In this document: positions 17,200 to 27,097 of the stretch, in pieces
How positions within the stretch are numbered: position 1 is the stretch's first letter
Layout: each line of letters begins with the position of its first letter
Source: Labilibaculum sp.
Lineage (GTDB): Bacteria; Bacteroidota; Bacteroidia; Bacteroidales; Marinifilaceae
Direction of reading: 5' to 3'
NCBI GenBank assembly: GCA_016760525.1
Contig: JAESUW010000042.1
Span: 1-44,996, forward strand
DNA: 44,996 nt
Made by a program: the position numbers and the translations under genes
The notes under the pieces: generated by a model
The model's input: only the letters and a program-made list of their open reading frames with translations
What the model was told of the DNA's origin: nothing
The model's database searches: none

Positions 17200-20100
17200 C
17201 TATTTTTCATCAATTTCTTTTAGTAGGTGCTCAACAGCTTTTTTAAGTTGCTGATCATCACCTTTGGTTACAACTTCATAGTCATTTGTAACTCTAATGT
17301 CTGGTTCAATCTGTTGATTTTCAATGTATCTGCCTTTGGTGTCTTTTATTCCAACCATTGGCATTCCAAAATACAGGGAGCGATCTTGAAGAGTTTCCCA
17401 CCATACCGCTGTCATTGTACCTGGAACAGGCATCCCAACCAGTTTCCCAAGTTTTAAAGTCTGATAAACGTATGGGAATGCACAAGCATCGGAATAATTA
17501 CTTTCACTTATAAGAACAGCTGATGGCTTTTTCCATTTATTCATAGGTTCGGTTCCAAAATCCTGTCCTCTTGGCGAAAGGGTAGAGTATATCTTACCAC
17601 TAAGAAGAGTAGCTAAATCATCGTGCAGCCAGCCACCACCATTAAATCGGGTGTCAACAATAATGGCTTCGTAAGTACCATATTTACCCAGCATTTCAGA
17701 ATATACTTTTCGGTAGCTTGGCGAATCCATACCTTTTACGTGAACATATCCTATTCGTCCGTTCGATAAGCGCTCGCATTCTGTCTGACGCTTTTTTACC
17801 CAACGCTCGTACAATAGAGTATTAATGCTCGAAACAGGTTTAACCGTTTCCTCCCATCTTTCTTTTGTGTAAGGATTGTACAAACCCAATAATACCTTTT
17901 TACCGGCCTTGTGATTTAATAATGGATAATGACTCTCGTTTTTAGAAATTACATTTCCATCAATTTTTTCAATGATAGTACCGGCTTTAATTTTCGAATC
18001 AGCTTGATTTAGCGGACCTTTCTCCAATACCTCAGCAACTCGTAAACCATCACCTTCAAAATTCCAATCGAAGAATGCACCTAATTCAGCTGTCTTATCG
18101 GCATTACTGTGTTTAGCACGATAACCAGAACCAGTATGCGAAGCATTTAACTCGCCCAGCAACTCGCTTAGCATTTCGGCAAAATCATAGTTGTTGTTGA
18201 TATAAGGTAAAAATCGCTTGTATTCACTTTTGTAAAAATCCCAGTCAAGCTGATGCATTTCCGGATCGTAGAATTTTCTTAGCATGGTGCGCCAAACGTG
18301 CTCAAAAAGATATTCTCTTTCCTTGGCCTTATTTAGATACATTTCGGCTGTATAGCTAATATCTTTTCTTTTGTTTGAAGAAACATCAACTTTAATAATA
18401 CTTTTTCCAGACATCAAGAAAAGGTTTTTTGCATCCTTATCGAATTGCATAGCGCCGCCGCCACCTTTTAAGGCAAGAACTTTTTTAGTTTCTTTTTTTT
18501 CCAAATCATTTACCCAAAGGTCATATCCATCTTCGAATTTACTTAGGTAGAATAATTTTTTCCCATCAGGAGTTAATATTGCATCAGAAAGATTCGATGG
18601 ATTGATCGTTAAGCAAACCTGACGATCTTCTATGCCGGAAAATTCAATGTTTAAATCTTCAACTTTATCCTCATCTTTTTTGTTCTTCTTATTTTTTTTC
18701 TTGTCTTTATCATCGTCCTTTTCTTCCTCTTTCTTTTCTTTTTCAGCCTCTTCTTTTATTTCTCTTTCTTCTTTCGAAAGTTTAAAATCATCGAATGCCT
18801 TCTGATTAAAGAATTGAACGTATACATCCGATTGTGAACCCCAGCTTCCATGACTGCGATATCCCCGCTTGTCGGTGAACCAAATCATGGCATTTCCTTT
18901 TAACGACCACTTGGCATTAGAATCGCTGTATCCACTTTCGGTAAGATTTATTACCTTCTGATTTCCTTGAGCATCTACCATTGCAGCATCTGGCATGAAA
19001 ATAGTGTGAGGATATATATTAACAAGAAACCATTTCCCATCAGGCGACCAGTCGTAATGTTGATCTCCATCAGAATAAGAGTAGTTCCACTCTTTACCCA
19101 AAATGGTTCTAACTTTTTTCGATTTTAAATTGATTACTTTAAGGATTACCCGATCTTCAAGAAAAGCAATTTCTTTTCCATCAGGAGAATATTTAGGTTG
19201 GAACGTTTCTGCATCAATTTCAAGAATAGCTTCTTCTTTTAAGATGGTAGAGTTTGAAAACTGTTTTTCGTCTTCACGAGTCATCTTTGATTGGTACAAA
19301 TTCCAGCTTCCATTTCTCTCCGAAGCATAAAGTAAGGCTTTGCCGTCGGGACTGTAACTTACCGAGCGTTCCTGTTCCGGAGTGTTGGTAATTCGTTTCG
19401 TTGTTCCATATTCAACAGAAGTTACAAAAACTTCTCCGCGAATGATAAAAGCAACTTCTTTGCCATCGGGTGAAACACTCATCTCTCGAGCGCCGCTTTT
19501 TAGCTTTTCAAAACTTATTTCATTTTCCTTACTATCGGCAGCAATATTTACAGCCAGCTTAATTGGTTCTTTACCTTCTTCCTGAGTATAAATTTCTCCA
19601 TTCCAGGAATAACAAAGCTTGTCGTTATCAGAAATACTTAAGAACCGAACAGGGTGCTTTTCGAATGTACTGATTTGTGTAAGTTGAGATTTATTATTTA
19701 CAGGAGCTTTCCAAACATTAAAACTTCCACTTTTTTCTGATAAATAATAGATTTCATTGTTAGATGCATTAAAAACAGGATATAAATCCTCGCCTTTAAA
19801 TGTTGAAAACATGCTGTGTTTTTTATTTCTAACATCATACAACCAAATATCTCTGGTTACAGATGATGTGTGATGTTTTCTCCAATGATTCTCATATCCC
19901 TTACTATCGCGATACAGGATGTAATTCATATCTTTACTATACTTCGCATCTAAAGCAGGAGAAGTAAGTATCTGACTTACTTTGCCTCCATTTACAGGAA
20001 CACTATATAGTTCAGGAAGCACACCTGATGGAAACATAGCATTTCTGGAATCGTCACTAATTGTTGATGAAAACAAAATGTCTTGACCGTCTGGAGTAAA

Positions 20101-20448
20101 ACTCGATGGCGTCTCTCCTTTCGAATTTAAAGTAATTCTGGTAGGAGCTCCTCCAACAGCAGGCATTGTGAAAATATCAAAATTTCCATATCGGTCAGAA
20201 GCAAAAGCAATCGTTTTGCTATCGGGAGACCAAATTGGTTGGTAATCGTATGCTTGGTTACTTGTTAGTGCTGTGGCAGTTCCACCTTCCGATGGAATGG
20301 TGAATAAATCACCGCCGTATTCAAAAACAATAGATTGACCATCTGGAGAGATTGATGGATAACGAAGCCATTGAGGCGTATCCATACCAAGAAGACTTTG
20401 TGCAAGAGCAATTAAAAATGTGGTGATGAAAAACAGCTTTTTAATCAT
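17200..20448 (-). CDS. Tricorn-like S41 family protease with PD40 beta-propeller and PDZ domain
   Basis: 1082 aa; repeated W(S/P)DGK-type PD40 blades, C-terminal S41 region (IGYVHVKGM, IVDTRFNGGGWLHDDLATLLSGK, ISESNYSDACAFPY). Confidence 0.92.
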   Translation of the reverse strand: MIKKLFFITTFLIALAQSLLGMDTPQWLRYPSISPDGQSIVFEYGGDLFTIPSEGGTATALTSNQAYDYQPIWSPDSKTIAFASDRYGNFDIFTMPAVGGAPTRITLNSKGETPSSFTPDGQDILFSSTISDDSRNAMFPSGVLPELYSVPVNGGKVSQILTSPALDAKYSKDMNYILYRDSKGYENHWRKHHTSSVTRDIWLYDVRNKKHSMFSTFKGEDLYPVFNASNNEIYYLSEKSGSFNVWKAPVNNKSQLTQISTFEKHPVRFLSISDNDKLCYSWNGEIYTQEEGKEPIKLAVNIAADSKENEISFEKLKSGAREMSVSPDGKEVAFIIRGEVFVTSVEYGTTKRITNTPEQERSVSYSPDGKALLYASERNGSWNLYQSKMTREDEKQFSNSTILKEEAILEIDAETFQPKYSPDGKEIAFLEDRVILKVINLKSKKVRTILGKEWNYSYSDGDQHYDWSPDGKWFLVNIYPHTIFMPDAAMVDAQGNQKVINLTESGYSDSNAKWSLKGNAMIWFTDKRGYRSHGSWGSQSDVYVQFFNQKAFDDFKLSKEEREIKEEAEKEKKEEEKDDDKDKKKNKKNKKDEDKVEDLNIEFSGIEDRQVCLTINPSNLSDAILTPDGKKLFYLSKFEDGYDLWVNDLEKKETKKVLALKGGGGAMQFDKDAKNLFLMSGKSIIKVDVSSNKRKDISYTAEMYLNKAKEREYLFEHVWRTMLRKFYDPEMHQLDWDFYKSEYKRFLPYINNNYDFAEMLSELLGELNASHTGSGYRAKHSNADKTAELGAFFDWNFEGDGLRVAEVLEKGPLNQADSKIKAGTIIEKIDGNVISKNESHYPLLNHKAGKKVLLGLYNPYTKERWEETVKPVSSINTLLYERWVKKRQTECERLSNGRIGYVHVKGMDSPSYRKVYSEMLGKYGTYEAIIVDTRFNGGGWLHDDLATLLSGKIYSTLSPRGQDFGTEPMNKWKKPSAVLISESNYSDACAFPYVYQTLKLGKLVGMPVPGTMTAVWWETLQDRSLYFGMPMVGIKDTKGRYIENQQIEPDIRVTNDYEVVTKGDDQQLKKAVEHLLKEIDEK

Positions 20449-20692
20449 GTTTTATCGAATTGTGTTAAAATTTAGAACATAGGAATTCCATGAACAATAA
20501 TATTAATTCGATGGTAGCATCATAATTTGTACCAAAGACAATAAGCCGTTGATTGTGTGTTGAGTTGAGTGAAAGTGCTTGTGTTGCAGATAATTGTTAC
20601 TGTTCGGAAGTGAACAAAATACTGTTCGTTTTCGGACTGTTGATTTGTAGTTGAATTCTGGTTTTTGTTTAAGAAAGTTAGTGAATATACCT

Positions 20693-20733
20693 CAAAAAAA
20701 AAAACAACTAAATTGAATAATTCAATTTAGTTG
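20693..20733 (-). terminator. rho-independent terminator of miaB
   Basis: CAACTAAATTGAA-TAA-TTCAATTTAGTTG perfect stem with a run of A on the plus strand (T-tract on the minus strand). Confidence 0.88.
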
Positions 20734-20752
20734 GGTCTTACTATTTTATAAA

Positions 20753-22117
20753 TTACACAGCTTCTCCGATAAGGGTTGCTTTGGTACACTTTTTTACAAT
20801 CACGTTTGCGAAATCACCTACCTGGTAATCTTTTTTTGGAAACACGATCACTTTGTTTTGTGAAGTTCTTCCGTAAACATCCTGTTCTGATCTTTTTGAA
20901 ATTCCTTCAATCAAAACTTCGAAAATTTTTCCAATGTCACTTTGATTGTTTTCAAGTGAAATTTGATTTTGCAGAACGATCATTTCTTCCAATCTGCGTT
21001 GTTTTACGTTCTCAGGGACATTGTCGTCTAAATTCTTATAGGCAAATGTGCCTGGGCGTTCTGAATATTTGAACATGTATGCCAAATCAAATTTTGCCCA
21101 TTTCATTAATTCAATGGTATCATTAAAATCTTCTTCACTTTCATTATGAAATCCACAAAAAATATCAGATGAAATGCCACATCCCGGTATAATTCTTCGG
21201 ATTGCTTCAATTCGGTCTTTATACCAATCTTGTGTGTATTTTCTGCGCATGTCTTTCAAAACAGAATCACTACCCGATTGCACAGGTAAATGAATAAAAT
21301 TGCAAATATTGTTATACTTGGCAATAATATTCAATGTGTCATCGCTCATGTCTTTTGGGTGCGACGTTGCGAATCTTATTCTCAGGTTTGGAACCGAAAT
21401 TGCAACCATTTCTAAAAGTTCAGGGAAGCTAACTTCTGAAACGGAATTTTTGTAAACAAAAGAATTTACATTTTGCCCTAGTAAGGTTACTTCTTTGTAT
21501 CCTTTTTCTGCTAAATCCAGAACTTCCTTTAAAATGCTTTCCGGATTCCTGCTGCGTTCTCTTCCTCTGGTGTACGGAACAATGCAGTAGGTGCAGAAGT
21601 TGTTGCATCCTCTCATGATAGAAACAAAACCAGAAATAGAAGTCTCATCTATTCTCGATGGACAAATGTCTTTGTATGTTTCAGTTAGGGAAAGTTCAAT
21701 ATTGATTGCCTTTTCTCCATTCTCAGCTTTTTTTACCAAAAGAGGAAGATCCATATAGGCATCAGGACCAACAACGATATTTACATTTTTTTCTTGCTCG
21801 AATAGTTTTTCTCCCAATCGTTCAGCCATACAGCCAATAACTCCTATTAAAAGTTTTGGGTTCTTTTTCTTTAGCTCGCTAAATCCTTGTACTCTTCCGC
21901 GAACTCTGGTTTCTGCATTTTCACGAACCGAGCAGGTATTTACCAGAATTACATCAGCTTCTTCGCGTATTTTTGTAATTGTAAAACCATCATGCTCCAT
22001 AATCGAAGCTACAACTTCACTATCAGCAACATTCATTTGGCAACCATAAGTTTCCAAAAATAATTTCTTGTTGTTATTGCTCATTTTTGTATTTCCCTTA
22101 TTTAAAATTTTGTGCAA
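20753..22117 (-). CDS. miaB: tRNA-2-methylthio-N6-dimethylallyladenosine synthase MiaB
   Basis: 454 aa; ETYGCQMNVADSEVV, radical SAM RGCNNFCTYCIVPYTRGRERSR, C-terminal TRAM region. Start may be the internal Met (MSNNNKK). Confidence 0.95.
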   Translation of the reverse strand: MHKILNKGNTKMSNNNKKLFLETYGCQMNVADSEVVASIMEHDGFTITKIREEADVILVNTCSVRENAETRVRGRVQGFSELKKKNPKLLIGVIGCMAERLGEKLFEQEKNVNIVVGPDAYMDLPLLVKKAENGEKAINIELSLTETYKDICPSRIDETSISGFVSIMRGCNNFCTYCIVPYTRGRERSRNPESILKEVLDLAEKGYKEVTLLGQNVNSFVYKNSVSEVSFPELLEMVAISVPNLRIRFATSHPKDMSDDTLNIIAKYNNICNFIHLPVQSGSDSVLKDMRRKYTQDWYKDRIEAIRRIIPGCGISSDIFCGFHNESEEDFNDTIELMKWAKFDLAYMFKYSERPGTFAYKNLDDNVPENVKQRRLEEMIVLQNQISLENNQSDIGKIFEVLIEGISKRSEQDVYGRTSQNKVIVFPKKDYQVGDFANVIVKKCTKATLIGEAV

Positions 22118-22510
22118 AGTTATATTATCTCAACTGATTGACAAGAAAAGGGTCCGTGATTTAGAATCTGTAAAAAGTATTAAATTTCAATTGCTTGTAA
22201 TGATTTAATCTTATGATTATTAATGGTGTGGTTTTTAAACGATTAATTTGTATTTTAGTAATAAGGCATATTGATTTTAATCCAGATACAAGTAAAGGGG
22301 ATTTAAGTTAAGATTGGCCTGAAAATTGTGTTTGTTGCTAAATAATTTTGTGTATTTTTAACCCGCAAATTAAGGGGAAGAGAAGGGCTTGATTAATAGT
22401 GGGTTCACGAAAAATATATTTCTTTCAAATCCTGTTTGATTAATGAGTATTGCAAATCAGGAATAATTCTTGCGTTACAGTTATAAAGTGTTAATGTAAA
22501 AATAAACATC

Positions 22511-23344
22511 ATGAAGCGTATTTTAGTTCCAGTCGATTTTTCTGGTGATTCTCTCAAGGCATTGAGATTTGGTCTTTATTTGTCTAACAAATTGGATTGT
22601 CATCTTAGGATGATTCATGTACAAAAATCGGAGAAATTTGAAATTCCTTTTCATTTTGAGGAATTAAAAAATGAAATAATTCATACCGTACAAGAGTATT
22701 TCGAGAAACTGATTGAGCTTCATTCTGCTGACTATTACGTCAAGAATGGAGTTTTTGATTTTAAAATACGAACCGGAAGTGTGTATCGCGAAATTGTAAA
22801 TCAAGCGAAATATGGCGATGCATATATGGTGCTTATGGGAGCTTATGGTGCTTCGGGCTTCGAAGAGTTTTTTATTGGAAGCAATGCTGTTAAAGTAGTA
22901 ACGAATGCTAACTGTCCTGTTGTAACAGTTCAAAAAGAATTCACTAAGGGGCAATTGAAAACAATTGTAATGCCTATTGACGCTAGTCCTGATACAAGAA
23001 AGAAAATTCCATTTGTAGCTGGAATAGCAACCAGATGTAATGCAAGAATTCACATTTTAGGTGTGCATGAAACTTCCGATACGAATGTGATCGGGAAGAT
23101 TGAACACTATATGAGGCAGGCTGAAGATTATTTAAAGGAAGGAAAAATAGACTATGTGAAGAGTATTCGTAAGGGAGATAATAATACTTTTTCTTGTCTT
23201 GAGTATGCTCGTGAAGTGGATGCTGATTTAATTGCTATCATGACTGAGCAAGCCGAAAGTTCTATTAATATGTTTTTTGGATCATATGCTCAGCAAATGA
23301 TTAATCGTTCTGAAATTCCAATATTATCTGTTCCTAACGATTAA
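22511..23344 (+). CDS. universal stress protein, two UspA domains
   Basis: 277 aa; MKRILVPVDFSGDSLKAL; LMGAYGASGFEEFFIGSNAVKVV; second half TIVMPIDASPDTRKK...FFGSYAQQMINRSEIPILSV. Confidence 0.9.
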   Translation: MKRILVPVDFSGDSLKALRFGLYLSNKLDCHLRMIHVQKSEKFEIPFHFEELKNEIIHTVQEYFEKLIELHSADYYVKNGVFDFKIRTGSVYREIVNQAKYGDAYMVLMGAYGASGFEEFFIGSNAVKVVTNANCPVVTVQKEFTKGQLKTIVMPIDASPDTRKKIPFVAGIATRCNARIHILGVHETSDTNVIGKIEHYMRQAEDYLKEGKIDYVKSIRKGDNNTFSCLEYAREVDADLIAIMTEQAESSINMFFGSYAQQMINRSEIPILSVPND

Positions 23345-23433
23345 TTAAAAGAATAATATTGAAATGAAACAGGCATCTAATTGGGAATAGAGAACACATT
23401 TTCTGTTGCAATAGTGTCGATAAACAAAGAAAA

Positions 23434-23931
23434 ATGCAATACGTTAAAATAGTAATCCTATCTTTTTTTATTCTATTTGGTATCTCATCAAATGCTCAAT
23501 TTGTTGGAGATGTTCAAAATAGTTATGAGCAGAGTGCAGATTCCTTAGGAGAGGTAAATATTATTCAAGATGCTCGGATTCAAGAATTACTTGATACAGA
23601 TAAAATGATTAATTCTAAAGATCCTGGTTTTTTAGGCTATAGAATTCAAATTTTTTCCGGTAAAAGCACCGATAGAGAGAAGGCATTTGAGATTAAGAAA
23701 GAATTTAATGAACTATTTCCTGAAGAAAGGGCTTATGTAGTATACAAGGCACCCGATTTTAGAGTTAGTGTAGGGGATTTCCGTAGTAAAATTGAATCAA
23801 TTGAGCTTAAAAAAGCTTGTTTAAAGTTTTTTCCGAATTGTTATCCGGTAAAGACTTATATTTTATTTTCAGATTTAATACCAAATCAACAGGAGGTTGA
23901 TGAGGGTATTTTGGATGAAGAGAATAAATAA
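23434..23931 (+). CDS. exported SPOR-domain protein
   Basis: 165 aa; signal peptide; GYRIQIFSGKSTDREKAFEIKKEFNELFPEERAYVVYKAPDFRVSVGDFRSKIES is SPOR-like. Confidence 0.8.
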   Translation: MQYVKIVILSFFILFGISSNAQFVGDVQNSYEQSADSLGEVNIIQDARIQELLDTDKMINSKDPGFLGYRIQIFSGKSTDREKAFEIKKEFNELFPEERAYVVYKAPDFRVSVGDFRSKIESIELKKACLKFFPNCYPVKTYILFSDLIPNQQEVDEGILDEENK

Positions 23932-23968
23932 CAAAATACAAACTAAATAACCATTTAAGAAGTTAATA

Positions 23969-25870
23969 ATGAGTGACCAACTAAAGCACGAGTGCGGGAT
24001 AGCAATGATTCGACTGCTAAAACCTCTTGAGTACTATCAGGAAAAATATGGATCTTGGAGATATGGTATTCAGAAGCTCTATCTGTTAATGGAAAAACAA
24101 CACAACAGAGGCCAGGAAGGTGCTGGAGTTGTTGGATTAAAATTGGATATGCCTCCTGGGAATAAATACATTCATCGTGAGCGTTCCTGTAGTGATCAGC
24201 CAATAAAAGATGTTTTCGACGGAGTGTATAAAGAACTGGCGATAGCAGAGGCAAAAAATCCTGAGAAATTTAATGATCCTGTTTGGGCAAAAGCAAATTT
24301 ACCTTTTGTAGGAGAGTTATACCTTGGGCATTTACGATATGGGACTTTTGGGCGAAATAGTATTGATTTTGTTCATCCTGTAATGAGAGAAAATAACTGG
24401 AAATCGAGAAATTTGGTATTGGCTGGAAATTTTAACCTGACCAATGTTGACGAGCTTTTTGATTTGTTAGTTGGTTTGGGGCAACATCCAAAGGATTATA
24501 CCGATACAGTAACGATATTGGAAAAAGTAGGTCACTATTTGGATGAGGAAAATCAGATGTTGTTTCGTCAGTATAAGAATGATGGACTTTCTAATCAGGA
24601 TATATCTCCTCAAATAGAAAGAAATATTGATATACAGCAAGTGCTTTCAAATGCCAGTAGAGATTGGGATGGAGGCTATGCAATTGCAGGTATGTTTGGC
24701 CATGGTGATTCTTTCGTAATGAGAGATCCCTGGGGAATTCGTCCCGCATTTTATTATCAGGATGATGAAATCGTTGTGGTTGCTTCGGAAAGACCGGTAA
24801 TTCAAACGGCTTTAAATGTTAGAGCCAATACCATTAAAGAAATTGCTCCTGGAAATGCAGTAATTATTCGTAAAAATGGTAAGGTTGCAGAAGTTCCTGT
24901 ACGTGTAGCTCAAAAGAGAAGATCTTGTTCGTTTGAGAGAATTTATTTTTCTCGGGGAAGTGATAAGGATATTTATAAAGAAAGAAAAAAGCTGGGACAT
25001 TTGTTGACTTCTGCCATATTAGATTCTGTTGGTCATGATATAAAAAATACTGTTTTTTCATTTATTCCTAATACGGCTGAGACTGCATTTTATGGGATGA
25101 TGGAAGGAGTTAGAGATCACTTGACGGAACTTAAAAAACAACAGATACATGATTTAAATGGAAGCTGGACTGAGGAAAAACTTCAGGAGATTATTTCTGT
25201 AGAGCCAAGAGTTGAGAAAATTGCTATTAAGGATGTGAAAATGAGAACTTTCATATCGAATGATGAAGGGCGTGACGACTTGGTAGGGCATGTTTATGAT
25301 GTTACATACGGGATTGTTAAGAATCAAGAGGATAATCTGGTTGTTATTGATGACTCAATTGTAAGAGGAACAACTTTAAAACAAAGTATTCTTCGAATTT
25401 TAGATCGTCTTCATCCAAAAAAGATTGTTATTGTTTCTTCTGCTCCTCAAATTCGCTACCCGGATTGTTATGGTATAGATATGACTCGTATGGGTGAATT
25501 TATTGCCTTTAATGCAGCCATTGCCATGTTGAAAGAGCAAGGAAAGGAAAGCATTATAGATGAGACTTATAAGAAATGTAAAGCTCAGGAAAACTTACCT
25601 AAAGAAGAGGTGGTTAACTTTGTGAAAGAAATTTATAAGCCTTTTACTGCGGAAGAGATATCGGATAAAATTGCGGTATTATTAACCCCGGAAGTGATGG
25701 ATGCTGAGGTGAAGATTGTTTATCAAACAATTGAAAATCTGCATGTAGCGTGTCCTGAAAATAAAGGAGATTGGTATTTTACAGGAAATTATCCAACCCC
25801 TGGAGGAAATAAGGTGGTTAATACTTCTTTTATTAACTACTGCGAAGGAAGTGATAAAAGAGCTTATTAG
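23969..25870 (+). CDS. purF: amidophosphoribosyltransferase (long Bacteroidota form)
   Basis: 633 aa; N-terminal HECGIAMIRL glutaminase, QHNRGQEGAG, PRPP motif LVVIDDSIVRGTT. Confidence 0.85.
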   Translation: MSDQLKHECGIAMIRLLKPLEYYQEKYGSWRYGIQKLYLLMEKQHNRGQEGAGVVGLKLDMPPGNKYIHRERSCSDQPIKDVFDGVYKELAIAEAKNPEKFNDPVWAKANLPFVGELYLGHLRYGTFGRNSIDFVHPVMRENNWKSRNLVLAGNFNLTNVDELFDLLVGLGQHPKDYTDTVTILEKVGHYLDEENQMLFRQYKNDGLSNQDISPQIERNIDIQQVLSNASRDWDGGYAIAGMFGHGDSFVMRDPWGIRPAFYYQDDEIVVVASERPVIQTALNVRANTIKEIAPGNAVIIRKNGKVAEVPVRVAQKRRSCSFERIYFSRGSDKDIYKERKKLGHLLTSAILDSVGHDIKNTVFSFIPNTAETAFYGMMEGVRDHLTELKKQQIHDLNGSWTEEKLQEIISVEPRVEKIAIKDVKMRTFISNDEGRDDLVGHVYDVTYGIVKNQEDNLVVIDDSIVRGTTLKQSILRILDRLHPKKIVIVSSAPQIRYPDCYGIDMTRMGEFIAFNAAIAMLKEQGKESIIDETYKKCKAQENLPKEEVVNFVKEIYKPFTAEEISDKIAVLLTPEVMDAEVKIVYQTIENLHVACPENKGDWYFTGNYPTPGGNKVVNTSFINYCEGSDKRAY

Positions 25871-25887
25871 AACAAACTCATATAAAA

Positions 25888-25921
25888 AAGAAACCCGTCT
25901 TGTGAAAGACGGGTTTTTTGT
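25888..25921 (+). terminator. rho-independent terminator after purF
   Basis: aagaaacccgtcttgtgaaagacgggttttttg. Confidence 0.9.
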
Positions 25922-25967
25922 TGGTTTGTGTCACTAAAAAAGCATTCTTTTCAGAATATTTTTGAGG

Positions 25968-27017
25968 CTATTTCTTTTTAAAGATATTCAGTTTTGTTTT
26001 TGGAAACCTGATGTGTAATAAAGAAAGGTAAGAAGAAGTGTGTCTTTCTACCTTAGTGTCATATACATCAGCAATTGTAATCATGATTCCTGTTTCTTCA
26101 ACATCTCCAAAGTGCGTGTTTACAGCGGTACCAAAACATTTCATTGTAGGTGATAAACCCATGTATGCATTGATAAGTGGAGGTACATTCTCTCCATTTT
26201 TACGAACGTTTTGCGATAGAACTTTATAGTTCTCTTCGAATGTATCTTTGCAAAAATCTTTTTTCAGCTGTTCCGTATCCATATTGGTTATCAGTGGAGT
26301 TGTAGGGGTTGCTAAATTGTCTGGATCATTGAACATTTTACCCATAAAATAAAGGATATGATTACGAGCATCTCTGTTGTAATCTGGATACATAGTTACT
26401 TTTCCAAAGAAATATTTAATTTCAGGATAGTCAACTATTAAAGCGCCTAATCCATCCCATAAATTATCCAGAGCATATAAGCTTTTTCTCCCTTTCTTTA
26501 TTGATTGATAATCAGGTTGAACAAAAGAACGCCCTAACTCAATTGTATGAGGTATATAGTTCTTCTTAAAATCATCTGAAAAGTTGAAAAGTCTGGAGGT
26601 TGCTAAATATGCATCACCGTTCTCGTCAACGGGAGCATCTTTGCATAAAATATAACGGTATCCACCAAGAATTTCTTTGTCTTTGGGATCCCAAACAATT
26701 AATTGATGATATGGTTTCTCGTCCAAATCAAAATCATCAATATCGATATCTTTACCTGTACCTCCTCCGGCTTTACGGAATGAGATTTCGCGTAATCGGC
26801 CGACTTCTCGCATTAATTTTGGAGAGTCGTGATGAGTGAAACAGTAGATTTCATTCGATCCCTTGTTGGTCTTGCGTACAAATCTTTCTTTAGTCAGCTC
26901 CTTTTCGAGTTCCTCTCGCGGTACAGGGGGAATAATTTCTTTCATCAGTCGGTGTATTGGTTCCTTATATTGAGGATGATTATTATTTGGTTTTTTTTTA
27001 GTTGAAATAATTTTCAA
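25968..27017 (-). CDS. glsB: GNAT/hemolysin-type N-acyltransferase, GlsB-like (glycine lipid synthesis)
   Basis: 349 aa; LREISFRKAGGGTGKDIDIDDFD, GGYRYILC, ELGRSFVQPDYQ typical of the OlsB/GlsB acyltransferase family; adjacent PlsC-family gene. Confidence 0.72.
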   Translation of the reverse strand: MKIISTKKKPNNNHPQYKEPIHRLMKEIIPPVPREELEKELTKERFVRKTNKGSNEIYCFTHHDSPKLMREVGRLREISFRKAGGGTGKDIDIDDFDLDEKPYHQLIVWDPKDKEILGGYRYILCKDAPVDENGDAYLATSRLFNFSDDFKKNYIPHTIELGRSFVQPDYQSIKKGRKSLYALDNLWDGLGALIVDYPEIKYFFGKVTMYPDYNRDARNHILYFMGKMFNDPDNLATPTTPLITNMDTEQLKKDFCKDTFEENYKVLSQNVRKNGENVPPLINAYMGLSPTMKCFGTAVNTHFGDVEETGIMITIADVYDTKVERHTSSYLSLLHIRFPKTKLNIFKKK

Positions 27018-27097
27018 AAATACTTACATTATAAGTGATAATGAATAGTATTGTGGCTAATATTTGATAAAACGAATTGAATCTTAGGTGACATGAT

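Noticed and set aside
16991-17254. Plus-strand ORF of 87 aa (MRTKLNSFEVIKGEMSS...)
   Set aside because: Its 3' end overlaps the Tricorn-like gene antisense, and there is no recognisable domain; most likely spurious.
22343-22350. TAATTTTG as a Bacteroidota -7 (TAnnTTTG) promoter element upstream of the universal stress gene
   Set aside because: No -33 TTTG at the expected spacing could be identified, so it is not listed as a promoter.
23955-24254. 99-aa minus-strand ORF over the purF start
   Set aside because: Shadow ORF antisense to the conserved glutaminase domain.
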